From Actinomycetospora soli (GTDB lineage: Bacteria > Actinomycetota > Actinomycetes > Mycobacteriales > Pseudonocardiaceae): a stretch of 64,000 nt of DNA. Positions 32,531 to 39,449 of this stretch are shown here, piece after piece. Positions within the stretch are counted from its first letter, which is position 1. The number at the start of each line of letters is the position of its first letter. Below the pieces are notes generated by a model that did no database searches, was not told the DNA's origin, and worked only from the letters and a program-made list of their open reading frames with translations. The stretch is taken from NCBI RefSeq assembly GCF_021026295.1, contig NZ_JAJNDA010000008.1:1-64000 (forward strand), read 5' to 3'. The translations under genes were made by a program, and so were the position numbers.

Positions 32531-33754
32531 GTGACGGGCACACTCGCGTCCGTGACCGACCTCGCCACCGGACCCGTCTTCACCGACGACTACTGGGCCG
32601 ACCCCTACGGCACGCTCTCGCGCCTGCGCGAGATCGCGCCGGTCCGGGAGGTCGACCTTCCCGACGGCGGGTCGACCTGGCTCGTCACGCGCTACGCCGA
32701 CGTGCGGGCGGCGTTCGTTGACCCCCGCCTGGCCAAGGACTTCCGCTCCACGATGCCGCCCGAGCAGCGGCCGGCGGAGCCGCTGATCCCCGGCCCGGCG
32801 GGGCACATGCTGCTGCTCAACGATCCGCCGGTGCACACCCGGCTGCGCAAGCTGGTCGTCTCCACCTTCACGGTGCGCCGGGTCGCGGCGCTGCGTCCCG
32901 CCGTCGAGCAGATCGCCGCGACGCTGCTCGACCGGGCGGAGCAGGCCGGGGAGATCGACCTGGTGGGCGACTTCGCGGTGCCGCTGCCGATGCAGGTGAT
33001 CTGCGAGCTGCTCGGGGTGCCGCTCGACGACCGCGACGCGTTCGCGGAGTGGTCGCGCACGATGATCGACGACTCCCCGCAGCCGGAGAAGCACCAGGCG
33101 CAGGCGAGCCTCACCGCCTACCTGTCCGACCTGGTCACCGCGAAGCGCGACGCCCCCGACGAGGCCCTGCTCTCGGCCCTCATCCGCGCCTCCGAGGACG
33201 GCGACGCGCTCTCCCACGACGAGATCGTGGCGATGGGCATGATCCTGCTGATCGCGGGCCACGAGACGACGTCGAACCTGATCACCAACAGCGTGCACGC
33301 GGTCCTGCGCGACGACGGGCTGCGCGAACGGGTGCTCGCCGCGGAGACGCTCGCGCCGATGGTCGAGGAGTTCCTGCGCTGGACCTCGCCCGTGGCCAAC
33401 GCGCCGCTGCGCTTCGCCACCGAGGACCTGGAGCTGGGCGGGGCGACCATCCCCCACGGCGCGCTCGTCACGCTGTCGGTCGCGGCGGCCAACCGCGACC
33501 CCGAGCGGTTCGACGCCCCCGAGCTGCACGACCCCGACCGTGACCTCACCGGGCACCTCGCCTTCGGCCACGGCATCCACTTCTGCCTGGGTGCCTCGCT
33601 CGCCCGGCTGGAGGCCGAGGTCGCGCTCGCGGCGCTGTTCGACCGCTTCCCCCGGCTCGCCCCGGCGGTGCCGCTCGACGAGATCGTCTACCGCCACAGC
33701 ATGCTGATCCACGCGCTGTCCGCGCTGCCGGTGCGGCTGTCTCCGGGGTCCTGA
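32531..33754 (+). CDS. Cytochrome P450
   Basis: A 407-residue soluble bacterial P450. The I-helix oxygen-activation motif AGHETT is near residues 242-247 and the ExxR motif EEFLRW near residue 280. The heme loop FGHGIHFCLGASLAR has the axial cysteine near residue 352. This composition matches CYP107/CYP105-type class I enzymes needing ferredoxin. No ferredoxin gene is adjacent. It lies 53 bp after the SDR; that gap contains a TCACCG...CGGTGA dyad. Confidence 0.93.
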   Translation: MTGTLASVTDLATGPVFTDDYWADPYGTLSRLREIAPVREVDLPDGGSTWLVTRYADVRAAFVDPRLAKDFRSTMPPEQRPAEPLIPGPAGHMLLLNDPPVHTRLRKLVVSTFTVRRVAALRPAVEQIAATLLDRAEQAGEIDLVGDFAVPLPMQVICELLGVPLDDRDAFAEWSRTMIDDSPQPEKHQAQASLTAYLSDLVTAKRDAPDEALLSALIRASEDGDALSHDEIVAMGMILLIAGHETTSNLITNSVHAVLRDDGLRERVLAAETLAPMVEEFLRWTSPVANAPLRFATEDLELGGATIPHGALVTLSVAAANRDPERFDAPELHDPDRDLTGHLAFGHGIHFCLGASLARLEAEVALAALFDRFPRLAPAVPLDEIVYRHSMLIHALSALPVRLSPGS

Positions 33755-33767
33755 CACACTGCGCGCC

Positions 33768-34928
33768 ATGGGCGAGGCGCGCTGGGTGCTGGCGGTGGAC
33801 CACGGCACCTCGACGACGACGGGGGCCGTGGCCGACGTCGATCCCGACGACGGGTGGACGCGGGTCGCGACGGTGCCCGTCGACGGTGCCCCCGAGCTGC
33901 CCTCGGTGGTGCTCTCGCGGACCGACGGCGTGGTCCTCGCCGGGCGGCCCGCCCTCGAGGCGGCGCACGCCGAGCCGCAGGCCGCCGTGCTCCGCGCCCG
34001 CGACTACCTCGGCGCCGCCACCGGCGGCCGGGACGACGCCCTGCTCGCGACCTGGCCCCGCCCGACGACCGCGGTGAACGTGGCGACCGCGCTGATCGCC
34101 CGCATCCTGCAGGCCGAGGCGGGCCGCCGCGGCAGCGCGCCGGCCCTGCTCGCCCTCGTGCACCCGCCGTCGTGGACCGACCCCGCCACCGGCCGCGCCG
34201 CCCTCACCGCGGCGGGCCGCTCGGCGCTCGGCGCGGTCGACGGCGCCGGCGACGCCGAGGTCGCGCTCGTCGCCGCGCCGGTCGCGGCGGCCGTCCGGCT
34301 GGGCGGGAGCGGACCCGTCGTCGTGGTGGACCTGGGCGGGGGCGGCACCGAGATCGCGGTGGTCGACCGGGCCGAGGGCGAGCACGGGACCACGGCCGCG
34401 ACGCTGCGCCCCGGCACGCGGACCGTCGAGGTCGGCGCCGAGTCGCTCGACGACGCGCTGACCCAACTGGTGCTCGACCGGGCCCGCCCCGCCCTCGCCG
34501 ACCGCATCCGGTTCTCCGCCGACCCCGAGGCGCACCGCGCGTACTTCTGGCTGCGCCGCGGCGTGCACGACGCCAAGCGCCGGCTCGGCACGGACGGCTT
34601 CGTCGACATCGCCGTCCCCGTCCTGCCGCCGGACAACCCCGGACCGGGCACCGTCCGGATCACCCACGACGACCTCGGCCCGCTCTTCGCCCCCGCCCTG
34701 GAGCAGGTCGGCGCGGCGACGGTCGACCTCCTGGACGCGGCCGGCGGCGAGCGCCCGCCCCTGCTCGTGCGCGGCGGGATCGCGGCCCTGCCCGGGGTCC
34801 GCGACTGGCTCGCCGCGCGCACCGGGTGCGGGCTCGCGGGCGTGGAGGACCCGGGCGCCGCGTCGTCGACCGGCCTCGTGTGCGGCGCCGCCGCCTGGGC
34901 CGCCGACCGGGCGTCCCTGGGGCGCTGA
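33768..34928 (+). CDS. Hsp70/DnaK-like ATPase without substrate domain
   Basis: A 386-residue actin-like ATPase. The phosphate-1 loop is LAVDHGTSTTTGAV, near residue 9. The phosphate-2 loop is VVVVDLGGGGTEIAVVD, near residue 187. The adenosine motif is LLVRGGIAALPGVRDWL, near residue 330. The DnaK substrate-binding beta domain is absent. Such truncated Hsp70-like genes are common in actinobacteria and have no assigned role. It follows the P450 by 13 bp and may be in its transcript. Confidence 0.85.
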   Translation: MGEARWVLAVDHGTSTTTGAVADVDPDDGWTRVATVPVDGAPELPSVVLSRTDGVVLAGRPALEAAHAEPQAAVLRARDYLGAATGGRDDALLATWPRPTTAVNVATALIARILQAEAGRRGSAPALLALVHPPSWTDPATGRAALTAAGRSALGAVDGAGDAEVALVAAPVAAAVRLGGSGPVVVVDLGGGGTEIAVVDRAEGEHGTTAATLRPGTRTVEVGAESLDDALTQLVLDRARPALADRIRFSADPEAHRAYFWLRRGVHDAKRRLGTDGFVDIAVPVLPPDNPGPGTVRITHDDLGPLFAPALEQVGAATVDLLDAAGGERPPLLVRGGIAALPGVRDWLAARTGCGLAGVEDPGAASSTGLVCGAAAWAADRASLGR

Positions 34929-34938
34929 CCCGGTCCCC

Positions 34939-34993
34939 GTGCAAGCAATGCGTCACTGCGTGCATCCAGTGACAGGAAAGGCCATATCATCGG
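34939..34993 (-). repeat. R2-family repeat, left end of an inverted-repeat element
   Basis: Contains GCAAGCAATGCGTCACTGC at 34941-34959, the exact inverse of 35156-35174. It continues with a CATCCAGTGACAGGAAAGGC block shared with the copy at 27821-27877. Confidence 0.75.
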
Positions 34994-35174
34994 GTCGGCC
35001 CAGCTCGCCCGGCCCGTCCCCTGTGGCAGCGTCACTGCCCTCTGAGTGGGGCAAGATCCTCCGTTGCCGAGCAAGGTGATCGCTGAGCGAGCACATCGCT
35101 CGGCAGGTGAGGATCGTGGTGGCCGACGATGCCGATGTCCTGGCACTCGACGGCCGCAGTGACGCATTGCTTGC
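34941..35174. mobile_element. 234-bp non-coding element with 19-bp perfect terminal inverted repeats
   Basis: Bounded by perfect 19-bp inverted repeats. The inside has lower GC than its neighbours and further dyads (TGCCGAGC with GCTCGGCA; GATCCTC with GAGGATC). It has no transposase and no credible reading frame. It fills the gap between the Hsp70-like gene and the Nei-type gene. The architecture resembles a MITE or a structured intergenic repeat. No target-site duplication was identified, so mobility is unproven. Confidence 0.55.
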
Positions 35175-35176
35175 CT
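35132..35176 (+). repeat. R2-family repeat, right end of the 234-bp element
   Basis: Contains GCAGTGACGCATTGCTTGC at 35156-35174, the exact inverse of 34941-34959. It is preceded by GATGTCCTGGCACTCGACGG, which aligns with the corresponding part of the copies at 20216 and 27821. Confidence 0.7.
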
Positions 35177-35201
35177 CTGGGATGCGGGTACACCCGACCC
35201 C

Positions 35202-36056
35202 ATGGAGGGCGACGCCGTGCACCGGGCGGCCGCACGGCTGAGCACGCTCGCCGGCGCCACGGTGATCCGCGCCGAGTTCCGCAATCACCTCGCCGGTGTC
35301 GACCTGCGCGGTGTCACGCTCGAGGCGACGAAGGCCCACGGCAAGCACCTGCTCACGCGGTTCGCCGACGGCCGCACCCTGCACTCGCACCTGCGCATGG
35401 ACGGTTCCTGGACGATCGTGCGCAAGCACCGTCCCGACGGTCGCCCCGCCCTCCCCCGCCACCTCCTGCCGACCCTGCGCGCGGCGATCACCCTCGACGA
35501 CGGCCGCAGCCTCGTCGGGCTCGGCGTCCCGGTCACCGACCTGCTCGCGACCCGCGACGAGCACCGCGTCGTCGGCCACCTCGGGCCGGACGTCCTCGCC
35601 GGGCAGCCGACCGCGACCCAGGAGCACTTCGACCTCGACGAGGCCCTCGCGCGGCTCGGGAAGGACCCGGCCCGCCCCGTCGTCGAGACCCTCCTCGACC
35701 AGCGCGGCGTCGCCGGCTTCGGCAACCTCTGGGCCGTCGAGCTGTGCTTCCTGCGCGGGCTGTACCCCTGGCGGCCGGTCGGCGACGTCGAGCTCGAACC
35801 GCTCCTCGCACTGGGCCGGAGGATGATCCGGCACTCGCTCGAGCACAACACCGGGATGACGACGACCGGGGTGAAGCGGAAGGGACAGAACCACTGGGTC
35901 ACGGGGCGGTCCAACCGTCCGTGCTACCGCTGCGGCACGCTCGTCCGGTTCCGCCCCGCGACCGGCGCGCCGTACGCCCGGGAGGTGTGGTGGTGCCCGT
36001 CGTGCCAACCGGGCCAGGATGAGCGGCGTGGAGCAGCCGGAACCGCGGATCGGTGA
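35202..36056 (+). CDS. Fpg/Nei-family DNA glycosylase lacking the canonical Pro2
   Basis: A 284-residue Nei2-type base-excision enzyme. The wedge GKHLLTRF and SHLRMDGSW, the H2TH region GVAGFGNLWAVELCFLRGLYPW and a C-terminal zinc finger (CYRCG...WWCPSCQ) are present. Family members begin MPEGD, with Pro2 as the Schiff-base nucleophile. Here the only in-frame start gives MEGDAVHRAA: the codon before ATG is CCC and no start exists further up. Pro2 is therefore missing and Glu is residue 2. The start lies 27 bp from the 234-bp element and has no clear ribosome-binding site. The 3' end overlaps the DUF1707 gene. Confidence 0.88.
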   Translation: MEGDAVHRAAARLSTLAGATVIRAEFRNHLAGVDLRGVTLEATKAHGKHLLTRFADGRTLHSHLRMDGSWTIVRKHRPDGRPALPRHLLPTLRAAITLDDGRSLVGLGVPVTDLLATRDEHRVVGHLGPDVLAGQPTATQEHFDLDEALARLGKDPARPVVETLLDQRGVAGFGNLWAVELCFLRGLYPWRPVGDVELEPLLALGRRMIRHSLEHNTGMTTTGVKRKGQNHWVTGRSNRPCYRCGTLVRFRPATGAPYAREVWWCPSCQPGQDERRGAAGTADR

Positions 36057-36672
36057 CCGCGAGCGCCGCGAGGTCGACGAGCGGCTGCGGCGCGCCCAGG
36101 ACGACGGGATGATCACGCTCGCCGAGTACGACGAGCGCGCGCAGGCCTGCTACGCCGCACGCTTCCGCAGCGAGCTCGCGCCGCTCACGGCGGACCTTCC
36201 CGACGACGGGCCGCCGCCGGCCCCGCCTCCCGGGCCGCCGACCGTCGAGCAGGAACCGACGTGGCACGACGACACCCGCGTGCCCGAGCAGCGCCGGCAC
36301 GGGCGGGGCCTCCGCGGGCTGGTGATCGCCGCGGTCATCGGCGTCGCCGCGGTCGTCGCGCCGGGCGTGCTGTCGGCGAACCAGGGCGCGGCGGTCTTCG
36401 GCAGCAGGGTGGTGCAGGTGGCGCCCGGTCAGACCGACGTGCAGGTCGGGGTGCTGTTCGGCTCGACGAAGGTCGTGGTCCCGGACGACACGCAGGCCAG
36501 CACCTCGGGCACCACGATCTTCGGGTCCACGCGGTGCGACACCGCCTGCGCGCCCGAGCCGCCCGGGGCGCCGCAGGTCCAGGTCAGCGGCCGCGGCGCG
36601 TTCGGCAGCGTCGAGGTGCTCACGGCGGGCGAGTACGCGCAGGACCAGGACCGCCGCGGCCGCGACGACTGA
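36019..36672 (+). CDS. DUF1707 membrane protein with LiaF-like C-terminal domain
   Basis: A 217-residue protein. The DUF1707 helical motif IGDRERREVDERLRRAQDDGMITLAEYDERAQACYAA is split here as IGDRERREVDERLRR and DGMITLAEYDERAQA (residues 11-45). A Pro-rich linker and one transmembrane helix (LVIAAVIGVAAVVAPGVL) follow. The beta-helix-like C-terminus repeats FGS/GVLFGSTKVVVPDD, as in cell-wall-active antibiotic response proteins. It overlaps the Nei-type gene by 38 bp; a GTG at 36028 is an alternative start. A second protein of this type is at 61127-61828. Confidence 0.8.
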   Translation: MSGVEQPEPRIGDRERREVDERLRRAQDDGMITLAEYDERAQACYAARFRSELAPLTADLPDDGPPPAPPPGPPTVEQEPTWHDDTRVPEQRRHGRGLRGLVIAAVIGVAAVVAPGVLSANQGAAVFGSRVVQVAPGQTDVQVGVLFGSTKVVVPDDTQASTSGTTIFGSTRCDTACAPEPPGAPQVQVSGRGAFGSVEVLTAGEYAQDQDRRGRDD

Positions 36673-36718
36673 GGCGCGGCCCTTGTCAGGCCCCGCGTCG
36701 CCTGCCACGGTGACACCA

Positions 36719-36740
36719 CGACCGAACGATCATTCGGTCG
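36719..36740. promoter_or_regulatory. Dyad operator upstream of the amidase gene
   Basis: A perfect 8-bp inverted repeat, CGACCGAA and TTCGGTCG, separated by CGATCA. It lies 26 bp upstream of the amidase start. TetR-family operators often have this ACCGAAC...TTCGGT form. No regulator gene is adjacent. Confidence 0.65.
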
Positions 36741-36765
36741 CTACGCGGCGCGGGAAGAGGGGCTC

Positions 36766-38235
36766 ATGGATCGTCAGGTCACGCCCGGGTCGGACGTCTC
36801 CCGCTGGAGCGGGGTCGAGACGGTGGCGGCCGTCCGCGCCGGGCGCACGTCGGTGGCCGACCACCTCGAGGCGCTCCTCGAGCGGGCCGGGGCCGCGCGG
36901 ACGCTGAACGCCTTCATCACGCTCGACGCGTCCGGCGCGCGGGCCCGCGCCCGTGAGCTGGACGAGCGGCTCGCCGCCGGCGAGGCACCGCCGCTCGCGG
37001 GCCTCGTCGTCGTGGTGAAGGACAACATCGACGTCGCCGGGCTCCCCACCACCGGCGGCACCCCCGCGCTGCAGGGGCGCCGAGCCCGGACCCACGCCCC
37101 CAGCGTGCGGCGCCTCGTCGAGGCCGGGGCCGTCGTGCTCGGCAAGACGAACCTGCACGAGCTGGCGTTCGGCATCACGAGCACGAACCTGTCGTCCTTC
37201 GCGGGTCCCGTCCGCAACCCCTTCGGGACGGACCTCGTGCCCGGGGGCTCGTCCGGAGGGACGGCCGTGGCGGTCGCCGTCGGGGCGGCCCCGGCCGGGC
37301 TCGGCACCGACACCGGCGGCTCGACCCGCGTGCCGGCCGCGCTGACCGGGACGGTGGGCTTCCGCCCCTCGGTGGGCGACGGCGGGCCGGAGCGCCGCTA
37401 CCACGACGCCGGGCACGTCCTGCCGATCAGCCGCACCCGGGACACGGTCGGCCCGATCGCCCGCACCGTGGCCGACGTCGCCCTGCTCGACGCCGTGATC
37501 GCGCCCGCCCCCGCGGCCCCGCCGGTCGCGATCGGGTCCCTCCGGCTCGGCGTCCCGCCGACGCTGTGGACGGGCCTCGACCCCGAGCTCGACACCGTGC
37601 TCCGGCGCCGCCTCGACGAGCTCGCCGACGCCGGGGTGACCCTGGTGGAGGCCGACCTCCCCGGGTTGTTCGACCTCAACGACCAGGTGTCCTTCGCGGT
37701 CGCCCTGCACGAGCCGCGGACCGACATCCCGGACTACCTCGCGGCCACGGGCGTCGACGCCACCACCCTCGACGACATCGTCCGCGCCATCGGGAGCCCG
37801 GACGTCGCGGAGGTCTTCCGGGCCGTGACGGCCGACGCCATGGGCCCGTTCTACGACGACGCCGTCCGCGTCCACCGGCCCGCGCTCCAGCGCCTCTACC
37901 GGGACCACTTCGCCGCCCACGCCCTCGACGCGGTCCTCTTCCCGACGACGGTGCTGCCCGCGTTCCCGATGGACCTCGAGTCGGGCTCGTCGAGCATCCG
38001 GGTGGGCGACGCCGCGCCGACCGGCACGTTCGGCACGGTCATCCGCAACACCGACCCGGCGAGCAACGCCGGCATCCCGGGGCTCAGCCTGCCGGCCGGG
38101 ACCACGGCGGCGGGGCTGCCGGTCGGGCTGGAGATCGACGGGCCGCTGGGCGGTGACCGGCGCCTGCTCGCCGTCGGGGAGGTCCTCGAGTCGGTCCTGG
38201 GTCCCGGCCCGACGCCGCCGTCCGCGGGGTCCTAG
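36766..38235 (+). CDS. Amidase-signature family hydrolase
   Basis: A 489-residue amidase. The Ser-cisSer-Lys triad is visible: Lys in VVVKDNIDVAG, cis-Ser in GGSSGGTAVAVA and the nucleophilic Ser in GLGTDTGGSTRVPA. No signal peptide is seen and the length is typical. The start ATG at 36766 follows a GGAAGAGGGG site. It is likely controlled by the dyad just upstream. Substrate specificity cannot be assigned; GatA is excluded because gatB and gatC are not adjacent. The stop overlaps the convergent siroheme/cobalamin gene by 4 bp. Confidence 0.92.
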   Translation: MDRQVTPGSDVSRWSGVETVAAVRAGRTSVADHLEALLERAGAARTLNAFITLDASGARARARELDERLAAGEAPPLAGLVVVVKDNIDVAGLPTTGGTPALQGRRARTHAPSVRRLVEAGAVVLGKTNLHELAFGITSTNLSSFAGPVRNPFGTDLVPGGSSGGTAVAVAVGAAPAGLGTDTGGSTRVPAALTGTVGFRPSVGDGGPERRYHDAGHVLPISRTRDTVGPIARTVADVALLDAVIAPAPAAPPVAIGSLRLGVPPTLWTGLDPELDTVLRRRLDELADAGVTLVEADLPGLFDLNDQVSFAVALHEPRTDIPDYLAATGVDATTLDDIVRAIGSPDVAEVFRAVTADAMGPFYDDAVRVHRPALQRLYRDHFAAHALDAVLFPTTVLPAFPMDLESGSSSIRVGDAAPTGTFGTVIRNTDPASNAGIPGLSLPAGTTAAGLPVGLEIDGPLGGDRRLLAVGEVLESVLGPGPTPPSAGS

Positions 38236-39449
38236 GGCGGCGGGAACGCCGACGGGTCGGCCACCGGCCCGATCACCACGACGGCGGGCGGGCGCAGCCC
38301 GGCGTCCGCCATGGCCGACGGCAGCTTCGCCAGCGGCGCGCGCACCGTGGCCTCGCCGGGCAGGCCGCCCTCCTGGATCGCGATCGCGGGCGTCTCGGGG
38401 TCCCGGCCGCCGTCGACGAGCGCCTCCGCGATCCGGGGCAGGTTCTCCACCGCCATGAGCAGCACGACCGTGCCGGTGAGCCGCCCGAGGGCCGCCCAGT
38501 CGACGAGGGACTGCTCGTGGCCGGGCGGCAGGTGCCCGGACACGACGACGAACTCGTGGGTGATGCCGCGGTGGGTCACCGGGATGCCGGCGAAGGCGGG
38601 CACGGAGATCGCGCTGGTGACGCCGGGGACGACGTCGACGGTGACGCCCGCCGCCGCGCACGCCTGGATCTCCTCGTAGCCCCGGCCGAAGACGAACGGG
38701 TCGCCGCCCTTGAGCCGCACCACCCGGTTCCCCGCCAGCGCCTCGTCGACCAGCACCGCGTTGATCGTGTCCTGGCTCATGTAGCGCCCGCGGGGGAGCT
38801 TCGAGGCGTCGATGACGGTGACGTCGGGCGGCAGTTCGTCGAGCAGCGCCTGCGGGGCGAGCCGGTCGGTGACCACGACGTCGGCCTGCGCCAGCGCCTG
38901 GCGGCCCCGGACCGTGATCAGCCCGGCGTCGCCCGGCCCGCCGCCGACGAGGGTGACGCCGGGGTTCCGGTCGCCGCGGTGGCGGCGGTCGGCGAGCGTG
39001 CCGCTGCGCAGCGCCTCGACGACGCCGTCACGCACCCCGGCCGCCCGGCGGGGATCGCCGCCGCCGATCACGCCGACGGTGACGTCGTCGTAGCGCCCGA
39101 CCGCCGGGGTCACCGCGGTCCCCTGCTCGGCGTGGTCGGCGCGCACGCAGAACACGCGCGAGGCCTCGGCCTCGGCGGCGACGGCCGCGTTGACCTCGGC
39201 GGAGTCGGTGGCGGCGACGCAGTACCAGGCGGCGTCGAGGTCACCCGCGGCGTACACGCGCTGCTCCCAGACGACCTCCCGCGACGACGCGAGGGCCTCC
39301 AGGGCGGTGGTCACGGCGGGGCTCACGACGTGGACGGCGGCGCCCACCTCGAGCAGCCCCGCGACCCGGCGCTGCGCCACCGAGCCGCCGCCCACGACGA
39401 CGACGCGGCGACCGGCCAGGTCGAGCCCGACGGGATAGAGCGTGCTCAC
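38232..39449 (-). CDS. cobA: Siroheme synthase-type fusion: precorrin-2 dehydrogenase plus uroporphyrinogen-III C-methyltransferase
   Basis: A 405-residue bifunctional protein, CysG-like. Residues 1-150 hold an NAD-binding fold (LAGRRVVVVGGGSVAQRRVAGLL) that oxidises precorrin-2. Residues 163-405 are the SAM-dependent methyltransferase with VTLVGGGPGDAGLITVRG, RLKGGDPFVFGRG, VVPGVTSA and THRGITHEF. Together they make precorrin-2 and sirohydrochlorin for cobalamin and siroheme. GTG start overlaps the bluB-cobT stop (GTGA). It is the last gene of the riboswitch-led cobalamin operon. Confidence 0.92.
   Translation of the reverse strand: MSTLYPVGLDLAGRRVVVVGGGSVAQRRVAGLLEVGAAVHVVSPAVTTALEALASSREVVWEQRVYAAGDLDAAWYCVAATDSAEVNAAVAAEAEASRVFCVRADHAEQGTAVTPAVGRYDDVTVGVIGGGDPRRAAGVRDGVVEALRSGTLADRRHRGDRNPGVTLVGGGPGDAGLITVRGRQALAQADVVVTDRLAPQALLDELPPDVTVIDASKLPRGRYMSQDTINAVLVDEALAGNRVVRLKGGDPFVFGRGYEEIQACAAAGVTVDVVPGVTSAISVPAFAGIPVTHRGITHEFVVVSGHLPPGHEQSLVDWAALGRLTGTVVLLMAVENLPRIAEALVDGGRDPETPAIAIQEGGLPGEATVRAPLAKLPSAMADAGLRPPAVVVIGPVADPSAFPPP

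Noticed and set aside
34953-36116. Minus-strand open frame covering the 234-bp element and the Nei-type gene
   Set aside because: It covers a non-coding repeat and an antisense strand of a clear glycosylase gene. No motif was found in its product.
36766-38235. GatA subunit of the tRNA amidotransferase
   Set aside because: The amidase signature is generic, there are no gatB or gatC neighbours, and a dedicated operator lies upstream.
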